Source: Abyssibius alkaniclasticus (GTDB lineage Bacteria > Pseudomonadota > Alphaproteobacteria > Rhodobacterales > Rhodobacteraceae). Taken from it: a DNA stretch of 64,000 nucleotides. Every line of letters begins with the position of its first letter. Position 1 is the first letter of the stretch. A model generated the notes under the pieces. It was not told where the DNA came from, made no database searches, and saw only the letters and a program-made list of their open reading frames with translations. Shown piece after piece: positions 10,617 through 18,613 of this stretch. Both the position numbers and the translations under genes were made by a program. The stretch is from assembly GCF_020447305.1 (NCBI RefSeq), contig NZ_CP095732.1, forward strand, positions 962,501 to 1,026,500, written 5' to 3'.

Positions 10617-13600
10617 TCAGAATTGCAGCGTGACCGCGGCGGGCGTGCCGCGGCCAAGGCGGTTCGAAAGCTGATAGATGCGGATCGCCAGCGTCTGGCC
10701 GGGCCCAAGCGGCGCGCCCCAGTCCGCAGTCTGTAGGGCGGCAGTGTAGAGGACGGAGGTTGTGCTGCTGGTCAGCGTGCGCTTGATCGCAGCGCCGTCG
10801 AGGATCTGGACGTCGTAGGATTCCTGGTCCTCGGTCAGCGGCACTTCGACCTGTTCCCAGGCATCCGCGACCAGCGCGCGGGATCGGCGCGTCCAGCGGA
10901 TGGTCAGATCGCCGGGGCTGCGCGCGATCCGCCACGGCTGTTCGACATGGACCGGTGCGAAGGGCACGAGGCCCCGCCCGGTCGGGGTGAACCCCAGCGC
11001 GGCATAGCTGTCGTCGCTCACCGCCCGTGCGGCCGGGCCAACGCGCCAGTTCCACGGCAAGCCAAGGTCAGCCTCGGCGATGGGCAGCGAGGACAGCGTT
11101 GCATCCAGTACCACGACCCGCGCCCCCGCCGGGGCCGGGTTGCCCATCGCATTCTCCGTTCCGCGCTGGCCGCGCAGGAGGCGAGTCAGGCGGTACCGGC
11201 CTGGCGCGATCAGTTCGGCTGCTCCGGCCTGGACGATCTCCCAGACCCCTGCTGCGCACTCGACCGCCAGCGCATTGGCCCCGCCGAACAGCGCGACGTC
11301 CGTCACGCTCTCCAGCGTTCCGGACAGGAGCTCGACGACCAGCGCGTTGCCCAGATCGAAGCGCGAGGTCGGCCCCGGAAAGAAGTCGAAGGCCAACGTC
11401 CCGATCCGCGCCCGACTGCCGAAGGTGGTCAGCAACGCGAATCCATCCGTGGATGCGCTGCGGAACACCGCGATCTCGCCCGGCCAGGGGCTGGCATGGG
11501 CGGCAATCAGGGGGCGATGGACGGGCTGGTCTTCGCTGATCTGCGGCAGGTCCAGCATCACCACCTCGGGCGTGCCGAAGACGACGGGGCTGGCGAGCGA
11601 GGCCGGGCGCGGATCGCCGGGTGGCAGATCGTAGGCGGCGCGGTCCTGGCGCACCGCCTCAACGCCCCGCGCCTCGGCATCGGCGACGGATACCAGCCGG
11701 AATTCCACCTCGCGTCCGTCATGCGCGAGCCGGATCACGTCAGCGGGATCGAGGGAAAGACGCGAGGGCGGCAGGCGAAATGTGGCAGTCTCGCGGCCGA
11801 TCCAGGCTTCCATCAGTGCGCGGCGGCAGCGGCGTTCGGCCTCCTCGGGCGGGATTGCCATGGGGAAGGACTCGGATGCAATGCGCGTCGTGTCGACGGT
11901 GATGCGCCGTGCCTCGACCAGCGCGGCGTCATAGTCCTCATCCGCTCGCGCGGCCTGCCACTTCAGGGCCTGGGGCAGTTCGGTCTCCTGGCCACGGGTT
12001 AGCTCAAACGCCTCGCCTTCCCGGCTGGCCGCCAGATCATCCACCGTCAGGGTGAGGCTGGATGCCCGCCCGCGCATGACGAAGCGGATCACCCCCTCCG
12101 TTTCGATGGCGTCAAACCCGAAGTGGCGGGCCAGGGTGGAAATCGACGCGCGGGGGCTTTCCAGCGCGCCGATCACATAGCCTTCGACCGCGCCCCAGAG
12201 GCCGGAGACGTCGATGAGGTCTTCCGCCAGCCCAGCGCGCATGCAGAGGTGGCGCACGAGGGCCGCAAGTGACACCGCGCCCAACCGCCCCGTCAGCCAG
12301 TGGCCAAGCCGCCAGTTGGGGCCATCTGTCCAGATGCCCGTTAGTTCGGGGAAGAACGGATAGGGCCGCGCGTCCCAGGTCCACGCCGAACATTCGGGGA
12401 CATGCACCATCCGGCCGCCGTAGATCGCGGACACCGGATTGTTGGCCGAGGCGCCCCACCAGAGGTAGCTCGCCTCGAGATAGGCGCGCTGGATGGCATC
12501 ATCGCGCCAGCCGCGCGAGAAGTAAGGCGTGAAGCTTTCGGACGACTTCGGGTCAAAGAAGACATTCGGCTGGTTCGTGCCCCGGTCGATGGCCGGGCAG
12601 CCGAGTTCCGTGAACCAGATGGGTTTCGACTGCGGCACCCACGACGTCGGCGTGCCGCTCTCCACCCCGCCCGGCCGGTTGAAATGCGGGTTCGACCACC
12701 AGGCCCGCAGATCCTTGTAGCGGAACACCCAAGGCTTGCCCGCGGCGCCATCGGTGATGGGCGTGCGGATCTGGGCCGACCGGTCGGCGGCCGAGGCGTA
12801 GAACCAGTCGAAGCCTTCGCCACCGGCGATATTCGCTTGCAGATAGCCCCGGTCATGGATTGCGGGCCAGCCCTCGAGGGCATCGGCATGATCGAACCCG
12901 TCGCGCCAATCCGACAGCGGCATGTAGTTGTCGATGCCGATGAAATCGATGTTGGCATCCGACCAGAGCGGATCGAGATGGAAATAGACATCGTCGCTGC
13001 CGTCGCTCGGCTGGTGGCCGAAGTATTCCGACCAGTCGGCGGCATAGCCGATCCTTGGACCCGCGCCGAGGATCGCGCGCACATCTGCCGCGAGGGATTT
13101 GAAGGCGGTGACGGCGGGATAGCTGCTGGCACCCGACCGGATTGTGGTGAGGCCGGGCATTTCGGAGCCGATCAGGAAGGCATCGACGCCCCCGGCCGCT
13201 TTGCACAGATGCGCGTAGTGCAGGATCATCCGGCGCAGCGACCATTCGCCGACCGGGCCGGTCCAGCTGACATTGGTGCCTGACACGCTGAAGTTCGCGG
13301 GCGCCGCCGTGCCGAACAGTGCCGACACCTGCGTGGCAGCGGGGGCGGTCTTGTCCACCGACCCTGCAAAACCCGCAGCCGGGGAACAGGTGATCCGCCC
13401 CCGCCAGGGGAATGTCGGCTGGCCCAAGGCAGCGGCATTGGCGCTGTAGGGAGTGGGCTTGGTGTTGCCGGGCGGCACGTCAAGCAGCAGGAAGGGATAG
13501 AAGGTCACCCGCAGCCCGCGTGCCTTCATCTCCTGAATGGCCTGAACTACCGCGAAATCCGCAGGCGTGCCGCCATAGACCGGACGATCCTCGGCATCTC

Positions 13601-14588
13601 GGCTGACCAGAAATGCGTCTGCACGGCTGACGCCATTCACGACCCAAGTCGAAGGTGTCGTGGTCTTGGTGTCCACCTCGACGCCCGGCCGCACCTTGCA
13701 GTTCCCGGCGCGCAGATCATCTCCAAACCAGGCGACGACGAGGCTGACGCTTTCGACAGCCGGGGCCATGGCCTGCAGCCGATCGAGGGCCACGACGATG
13801 TCGGCGGTGTCGGAGATCGCGTTCAGGTTCTCGGCGACGGTCATGCCGCCAGCGCCAGTGGATTTCTTGACCGGGGCGGTCGCATAGGTGAACTCGCCCG
13901 AGGCCGGGATCATGGTGACGGCCTTCACCAGCCCCTCGGCCGTGTCGGGATCGGCCAGTGGTCGGAAAACCTCGAACGACAGCTGCGGCAGGCGGTTGCC
14001 ATAAGTGGAAAGCGGCAGCTCCTCGAAGACGACATAGGCGGTGCCGCGATAGGCCGGGGTGTTGGCGGCGCCCATCTTGGCCGCGATGAACGGGTCGGCC
14101 GTCTGGGTCTCGTTCCCCGGATACCAGCGCCAGGTGATCCCCGTCATGTCGAGCGGCTTGCCGTCGGCCCAGATGCGCCCGATGCCGGTGATCGGGCCTT
14201 CGCAGAGCGCCACGGCGAAGGACGCGTAGTAGAGATATTCGGTGGTCCGGACCTTGCCGCCGCCGCCGCCCTTGCCGCCGCCCTGCGTGGTGGTCTTCGT
14301 CTCCTCGCGGAAATCCGTGGCCCAGATGATGTTGCCGCCGATGCGCATGCGGCCGTAGAGGCGCGGGATGATGGCGCCTTCGGTCGCCGACGTGATCCGC
14401 AGGGAATCCAGCCGCTGGCCCTCGATCTTCTGCGCTGGCGCCAGCGAAGACACGATCCAGCTGTCGACCACCGAACCGATGGTGGAGCCGATGAAGCCAC
14501 CGATGGCGGCCCCGGAAAAGCCGAGGATCGCGCCGCCGAAGGCTCCGCCGATGGCAGAACCGACGGCACCGAGGACGAGCGTGGCCAT
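10617..14588 (-). CDS. Baseplate 'megatron' / host-specificity protein (RcGTA gp15-like)
   Basis: 1323 residues, the size of RcGTA gp15 and lambda gpJ relatives. The N-terminus has a Gly/Ala-rich hydrophobic stretch (about 8-45) and the conserved RLYGRMRIGGNIIWATDF segment. The middle contains the GTA TIM-barrel/glycoside-hydrolase-like domain (EMPGLTTIR, DWSEYFGH, WFTELGCPAIDRGTN). The C-terminal half holds phage tail beta domains. It forms the tip of the tail and contacts the cell. Gene order (DUF2460, DUF2163, NlpC/P60, megatron) matches RcGTA gp12-15 apart from an inserted cassette. Confidence 0.9.
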   Translation of the reverse strand: MATLVLGAVGSAIGGAFGGAILGFSGAAIGGFIGSTIGSVVDSWIVSSLAPAQKIEGQRLDSLRITSATEGAIIPRLYGRMRIGGNIIWATDFREETKTTTQGGGKGGGGGKVRTTEYLYYASFAVALCEGPITGIGRIWADGKPLDMTGITWRWYPGNETQTADPFIAAKMGAANTPAYRGTAYVVFEELPLSTYGNRLPQLSFEVFRPLADPDTAEGLVKAVTMIPASGEFTYATAPVKKSTGAGGMTVAENLNAISDTADIVVALDRLQAMAPAVESVSLVVAWFGDDLRAGNCKVRPGVEVDTKTTTPSTWVVNGVSRADAFLVSRDAEDRPVYGGTPADFAVVQAIQEMKARGLRVTFYPFLLLDVPPGNTKPTPYSANAAALGQPTFPWRGRITCSPAAGFAGSVDKTAPAATQVSALFGTAAPANFSVSGTNVSWTGPVGEWSLRRMILHYAHLCKAAGGVDAFLIGSEMPGLTTIRSGASSYPAVTAFKSLAADVRAILGAGPRIGYAADWSEYFGHQPSDGSDDVYFHLDPLWSDANIDFIGIDNYMPLSDWRDGFDHADALEGWPAIHDRGYLQANIAGGEGFDWFYASAADRSAQIRTPITDGAAGKPWVFRYKDLRAWWSNPHFNRPGGVESGTPTSWVPQSKPIWFTELGCPAIDRGTNQPNVFFDPKSSESFTPYFSRGWRDDAIQRAYLEASYLWWGASANNPVSAIYGGRMVHVPECSAWTWDARPYPFFPELTGIWTDGPNWRLGHWLTGRLGAVSLAALVRHLCMRAGLAEDLIDVSGLWGAVEGYVIGALESPRASISTLARHFGFDAIETEGVIRFVMRGRASSLTLTVDDLAASREGEAFELTRGQETELPQALKWQAARADEDYDAALVEARRITVDTTRIASESFPMAIPPEEAERRCRRALMEAWIGRETATFRLPPSRLSLDPADVIRLAHDGREVEFRLVSVADAEARGVEAVRQDRAAYDLPPGDPRPASLASPVVFGTPEVVMLDLPQISEDQPVHRPLIAAHASPWPGEIAVFRSASTDGFALLTTFGSRARIGTLAFDFFPGPTSRFDLGNALVVELLSGTLESVTDVALFGGANALAVECAAGVWEIVQAGAAELIAPGRYRLTRLLRGQRGTENAMGNPAPAGARVVVLDATLSSLPIAEADLGLPWNWRVGPAARAVSDDSYAALGFTPTGRGLVPFAPVHVEQPWRIARSPGDLTIRWTRRSRALVADAWEQVEVPLTEDQESYDVQILDGAAIKRTLTSSTTSVLYTAALQTADWGAPLGPGQTLAIRIYQLSNRLGRGTPAAVTLQF

Positions 14589-14597
14589 GTGGAAATC

Positions 14598-15032
14598 TCA
14601 GCGTGCAGGAAACAGGAAGGCGAAGGCGATGCGCCGTCGCCACGCGGGTGTCAGCGGTTCCTCGATCACGCCCAGCCGCTCATAGGCGTGGAGGAAGGTG
14701 TCGGGGCCGGTCAGGATGCCCACATGCTTGGCGATGGCGCGGGGCATCATGCCGAACAGGACCAGCGCGCCAGGTGGGGCGTCGGCCGGTGCGATCTCCG
14801 GCATCATCTCCCGTGCCCCATCAGCCAGCACCTCGCGCGGGCCGGTCTCACCCCAGTCGCGGCTGTAGGGCGGGATCGGGAACGGCTCCGGCCCGACGAC
14901 CTCGCGCCAGACGCCGCGCGCGAGGCCGAGGCAATCGCAGCCGACCCCGCGCAAGCTGGCCTGGTCGTGATAGGGCGTGCCCAGCCAGGACCGCGCGGCG
15001 GCGATGACGCGGGTCGGATCGGACACTGTCAC
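14598..15032 (-). CDS. NlpC/P60 tail-tip peptidase (RcGTA gp14-like)
   Basis: 144 residues from a GTG at 15032, chosen because homology-like sequence begins at TVSDPTRVIAAARSWLGTPY. The catalytic cysteine is C34 in GCDCLGLARGVW, and a histidine follows in AKHVGIL. The protein is expected to open peptidoglycan during genome delivery. Upstream of the GTG the frame stays open to 15182 but the sequence is not phage-like: it lies in the inserted accessory cassette. The ribosome site before the GTG is weak, consistent with its normal upstream coupling having been broken by that insertion. Confidence 0.85.
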   Translation of the reverse strand: MTVSDPTRVIAAARSWLGTPYHDQASLRGVGCDCLGLARGVWREVVGPEPFPIPPYSRDWGETGPREVLADGAREMMPEIAPADAPPGALVLFGMMPRAIAKHVGILTGPDTFLHAYERLGVIEEPLTPAWRRRIAFAFLFPAR

Positions 15033-15253
15033 TTCGTTCGATGATTCGTCCGAGTGATACCGGGAAGCATCACCGGGGTGTCGTCGCCTACTCAATGCAC
15101 GCGAATTTGGCATCAAGAGTATCCCTTCAGTCTCGTGCGCACCGGCGTTGTGAGCGGCGAATTGTCTAATCAATGGTATCATTAAATAAAGATGATCCTA
15201 TTCTTGTGAGGCATGGGGGATCATATTTGTTGCATGACCTAGGAGGCTACCAA

Positions 15254-16252
15254 ATGACCACGAAGATCCATCCCGCCGCGCTAAAGTACTACCGGGACGA
15301 AAAACGCTGGACGCAGGAGCAGCTCGCCGACGCGACCAAAGGCAAGAACCGAGTCAGTCTGCCGACGATCAAGCGGATCGAAAGCACCAAGAGTGCCTTC
15401 TATCGCGCCGAAGGTCGCACTGCGGAAGGCTTGGCGAAGGCTCTCGGTGTCACGGCAGATGCTCTCTCGAAGCCGCCCACCAACGAGGCAGAGCGTGAGG
15501 CGTCGCTCAGGAAGTTCGGCTATCGCCCGTTGCGCGCCATGCTTGATGCAGAGACAGCCCTAGCCTTCAACATGGTCCAGCACATCTACGGCATTCCCGT
15601 TCATTCGCAGATTGTGATGGCGCCGCTGTTTGCGGCACTTCTGGCGGAAGGAAGCCTTGCCTGGCGCCGCGAACGTGTCGCTGAGATCGAGGAAGCTGCA
15701 GCAAGGCTGATGGCCCTCGGCGGTGGCCACTTCGCTTTCGCGAACTCTGCGTATCGCGCTGAAGATGGTGCGCATCAGGAGAGGCAGTGCATTCAGAACC
15801 GCGATCTTTTCGGAAAAGAAATCGCGGACGATGTATATGACCTTGGTTACGACCCCTCCCAGAACAACCCCTTCGCGGATTTCATCAGGCACTTCGCGGC
15901 ACAGGTTGGGGCTAAGACAATCTCATTTGATCGCGATTCTGGTTGGAAAACCAGTGAGGGTATGCCCGAATATCGGATTGGCGCAGAGTTCATCAGCGAT
16001 CTCACAGGAGATGATCCCGATGCTGAGTATGCCCTGTTGCGCGGGCATGTCAGGCTTAAGGACATCCCGGCTAACCTGCTCGGAGATGAGCATGCGGACG
16101 AAAGGATAGCCTGGATCGTCGGCCGTATTCCTTCTGAAGAACTCGAAAAGCGCAAGGCCGAGATGGCCGAGCTTCTTGCGTTTGTCGGCGATCTGGACGT
16201 CGAAACCTCTACAGATGCGTCAGATAAGGGGGAGGATGGCCATCATGCCTGA
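15254..16252 (+). CDS. XRE-family HTH protein, first gene of an inserted three-gene cassette
   Basis: 332 residues. The start at 15254 follows a near-perfect AGGAGG (15241-15246). Residues about 9-75 form a helix-turn-helix of the XRE type (WTQEQLADAT then SLPTIKRIES). The rest (about 90-332) is an uncharacterised alpha-helical domain with no catalytic motif I recognise. It lies on the strand opposite to the tail genes, between the NlpC/P60 and DUF2163 genes that are normally adjacent. The next gene begins inside its last bases. It could be the regulator or antitoxin of the cassette; that is inference. Confidence 0.72.
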   Translation: MTTKIHPAALKYYRDEKRWTQEQLADATKGKNRVSLPTIKRIESTKSAFYRAEGRTAEGLAKALGVTADALSKPPTNEAEREASLRKFGYRPLRAMLDAETALAFNMVQHIYGIPVHSQIVMAPLFAALLAEGSLAWRRERVAEIEEAAARLMALGGGHFAFANSAYRAEDGAHQERQCIQNRDLFGKEIADDVYDLGYDPSQNNPFADFIRHFAAQVGAKTISFDRDSGWKTSEGMPEYRIGAEFISDLTGDDPDAEYALLRGHVRLKDIPANLLGDEHADERIAWIVGRIPSEELEKRKAEMAELLAFVGDLDVETSTDASDKGEDGHHA

Positions 16253-16538
16253 CGTCCGCTTCACCCGTCACGCCGAAGCAAGGATGCGACAGCGCGGGTT
16301 CCGCAACGCCGACATCGGCCTTGTCCTCAGTGTCGCAACCCGTGTGGCAGACGATGCTTTCTTTCTCAGCGACAAAGACGCCGCCCGCGAGATTGAGCGA
16401 CGTCGTCGGGAAATCCAGCAGCTTGAACGTCTGCGCGGCACCAAGGTCATTGTTGAGGGCGAGAGCCTCGTGACGATCTATCACAACAGCGGAAAGGCGG
16501 CCTCTGCCCAAGGCAGAAAGCACAGGAGAGTATCATGA
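16245..16538 (+). CDS. Small DUF4258-like protein, possible toxin
   Basis: 97 residues. The ATG at 16245 is preferred over 16236 because GGAGG (16231-16235) is then correctly spaced. It begins within the 3' end of the XRE gene (8-base overlap). The opening FTRHAEARMRQRGF matches the DUF4258 pattern of small toxin-like proteins related to the RelE/BrnT fold. The middle is a charged helix (REIERRRREIQQLERLRG), and the C-terminal VTIYHNSG strand is typical of the fold. Together with the upstream HTH gene it resembles a toxin-antitoxin pair, though the 332-residue HTH partner is far larger than usual antitoxins. Confidence 0.6.
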   Translation: MPDVRFTRHAEARMRQRGFRNADIGLVLSVATRVADDAFFLSDKDAAREIERRRREIQQLERLRGTKVIVEGESLVTIYHNSGKAASAQGRKHRRVS

Positions 16539-17053
16539 ACCACGTAAGCATGACGAATGCGGTCCTTGTCTCCTTGCCTATGCCTTTCGTCGAGGCCATT
16601 CTGGCGGCGCGATCAGCGCTCGATGACGATGCGGCAGTGGCCCTGCACAAGAGCCTTGAGATCGCGCGAAAGCTTGACCGGCCTGTATCCGATCAGCCGT
16701 CGCATTTGATCCCTACGCCAGAGCGCGGAAAGTACGCCGCAGAGTTTCTGGGGGTGCGTTTCGCGGCCGATACGCTTGCCGGTGTGTTTCGTCGGATCGT
16801 CGAAATGATGGCTGAAGTCGCGCCGGAAGCGTTGGCGTCGCTGTCCGAAATCCGTACACGCGGGCGGCGCCTTGTCGCAATGAATCCCTGTCATATCCAT
16901 CCTTACAGCCCCCATTTGCCGGTGCTTCAAACGGATGCCGGATGGTGGATCAGCAAGAACATCAGCCAGGATCAACTGGTATTGGCACTTCGTAAGACCT
17001 GTGAGGTGTCGAGGTTGACCTTCGGGAACGACATCAAGTTCCCATTGCGGTAA
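16535..17053 (+). CDS. Unknown protein, third gene of the XRE cassette
   Basis: 172 residues; the start overlaps the preceding stop by four bases (ATGA), so the three genes form one translationally coupled unit. No domain is recognised. The N-terminal third is helical. The C-terminal half contains a distinctive run (RGRRLVAMNPCHIHPYSPHL, then GWWISKNIS, then LTFGNDIKFP) that looks like a conserved small domain. It ends 50 bases before the convergent DUF2163 gene. Its constant coupling to an HTH and a DUF4258-like gene suggests a role in the same system. Confidence 0.55.
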   Translation: MNHVSMTNAVLVSLPMPFVEAILAARSALDDDAAVALHKSLEIARKLDRPVSDQPSHLIPTPERGKYAAEFLGVRFAADTLAGVFRRIVEMMAEVAPEALASLSEIRTRGRRLVAMNPCHIHPYSPHLPVLQTDAGWWISKNISQDQLVLALRKTCEVSRLTFGNDIKFPLR

Positions 17054-17102
17054 GTCCGACCCGGAAACACAGTGAACGCTTGAAGCCGATCCGACAGTTT
17101 CA

Positions 17103-17987
17103 TCACAACACCGCCCCCTCGTGGCCGCCGTCCTTCGTAGCATAGCGCAGGACCGCGTCCTGACCCGGGATGTGCGGGAAGCCTCGGAAGTTGGCGACAT
17201 TGGCGAACTTCGTCTCGCATGTGGCGATCCGCTTGTCGCAACCCGCCCGGACCACAAAAGCATCCGTCGCTGTGATCGGGCGCACCGGCGCTTCCAGCAG
17301 GGTCAGGATCGCCACGCCGTCGGCGAGGTCATGCGACAGCAATTCGACGCGCCGCCCGGCGTTCGCACCGGTCGACCATTCGACCAGCCCGTAGGCAAAC
17401 CAGCCTGCCGCGAAGGGGCCGAGGCCGGAGGCCGTGAAGGCGCGGTCGCGCAGCACATCGATCACGGCACCGTTCCCCTTGAAAGCCGGGGCATCAAGGT
17501 TCACCCCGCAGCGCGCATCGCCCAGCGCGGCATCGCAACTCGCCTGAAACGTCCGCCCGACCGTCTGGCCGAGGACATGGGCAAGGCTCCGCACCTCCGC
17601 TACGAAGGCGAGCCGCCCGCGCCGGATCTGGCCGATGGCCCCGCGGCGCAGAAGCACGCGTTGCGCCGGGCTCGCCCAGTTCACGCGCCAGACCTCGACC
17701 GCCGCATTGTCCCAACGGCCGTCCAAGATGTCGGTCTCGGTGATCCGGTCGGAGGACAGCACGCCTTGCGCGTCCTGCGCGTCGACCGAGAGGTCGGAGC
17801 CAGACCGCACCTCTGACGCGGTCAGCCCGCTTTCAGGCTCGAAATTCGTCTCGTCGAAGTTGAGCGTCCGGTCGTGGTCGGTGAAGCCGAAGGTCACGCC
17901 ATCGGCGCGGGTGATCCGCCAGCACCAGGCAAGTGTCGTGGGGCCTTCGTCAAGGTGGGCCTGCAGTGCCGGGTTCAGGGCTTTCAT
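17103..17987 (-). CDS. Tail hub protein, DUF2163/BR0599 type (RcGTA gp13-like)
   Basis: 294 residues. It is recognised by FGFTDHDRTLNFD near residue 33, the SGSDLSVDAQDAQG segment and the cysteine-bearing C-terminal region (RAGCDKRIATCETKFANV, with more Cys at 150 and 159). It forms the tail hub below the distal tail protein. The 5' end overlaps the upstream DUF2460 gene by four bases. The stop is followed at once by an overlapping ATG (TGATG) that leads only into the inserted cassette, which looks like the former coupled start of the next tail gene. Confidence 0.87.
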   Translation of the reverse strand: MKALNPALQAHLDEGPTTLAWCWRITRADGVTFGFTDHDRTLNFDETNFEPESGLTASEVRSGSDLSVDAQDAQGVLSSDRITETDILDGRWDNAAVEVWRVNWASPAQRVLLRRGAIGQIRRGRLAFVAEVRSLAHVLGQTVGRTFQASCDAALGDARCGVNLDAPAFKGNGAVIDVLRDRAFTASGLGPFAAGWFAYGLVEWSTGANAGRRVELLSHDLADGVAILTLLEAPVRPITATDAFVVRAGCDKRIATCETKFANVANFRGFPHIPGQDAVLRYATKDGGHEGAVL

Positions 17988-18613
17988 GTGCGGATTTCCA
18001 CGAGAGGGATCGAGGTGATCGACCCGAGGCGTTCGAGGTCGAGGGTGACGTCGAGGGCATCGGTGTCGAAGCGGACCGGGACGTCGAATTCGAAGCCTGC
18101 GGTGATGGCGACGCCCGTGGCCGGGGCGGTGGTGAAGGTGATTAGGCCAGTGGTCGTGGAAACCGACCAGCCGGAAGCCTGGGGCGTGCCGTTCAGGGCG
18201 ATGGTCACCGTCCCGGCGACGGGCTTGGTGATGGCCCGCGTCCAGGACTGCGCGCCGGAGGTGTAGCGCTTGGTGAGCTGAAACTGGGTTGTGATGCCGT
18301 TGCCGGTGCCGATGGGCTGGTTGGTCGGGCCAGGCGTCTGCGACGGCAGGCAGGACTTGAAGTCAGCCCAGTCCTTGAAGCGGAAGCCATGAAGGCGGCC
18401 ATTGCGGGCCTCGAAGAAGGCCACGACCGCGGCCAGATCGTCAGCGCGGCGGATGCCGTAGGCGACATCGTAGCGGCGGCGGCTGTTGGCCCAGCTGGCG
18501 TTGCGCTCCTCGGCCCCGCTCGCCAGTTCGACGATCTGGGTGCGCCGTTCCGGGCCACCGCGCGCGCCACGGCTGATGTTGTCCGGAAACCGGACCTCGT
18601 GAAACGCCATCAT
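17984..18613 (-). CDS. Distal tail protein, DUF2460 type (RcGTA gp12-like)
   Basis: 209 residues. The conserved N-terminus FHEVRFPDNISRGARGGPER is the DUF2460 signature, and GFRFKDWADF (about 95-105) follows. The C-terminal half repeats beta-rich Thr/Gly segments. It forms the ring joining the tail tube to the hub in RcGTA-type tails. Its ATG overlaps the stop of the tape-measure gene, and its own stop overlaps the next gene by four bases, consistent with tightly coupled tail expression. Confidence 0.88.
   Translation of the reverse strand: MMAFHEVRFPDNISRGARGGPERRTQIVELASGAEERNASWANSRRRYDVAYGIRRADDLAAVVAFFEARNGRLHGFRFKDWADFKSCLPSQTPGPTNQPIGTGNGITTQFQLTKRYTSGAQSWTRAITKPVAGTVTIALNGTPQASGWSVSTTTGLITFTTAPATGVAITAGFEFDVPVRFDTDALDVTLDLERLGSITSIPLVEIRT

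Noticed and set aside
16535-17053. Possible SeqA-like similarity of the third cassette protein
   Set aside because: The resemblance is confined to a few aromatic positions near the C-terminus and does not hold over the domain.
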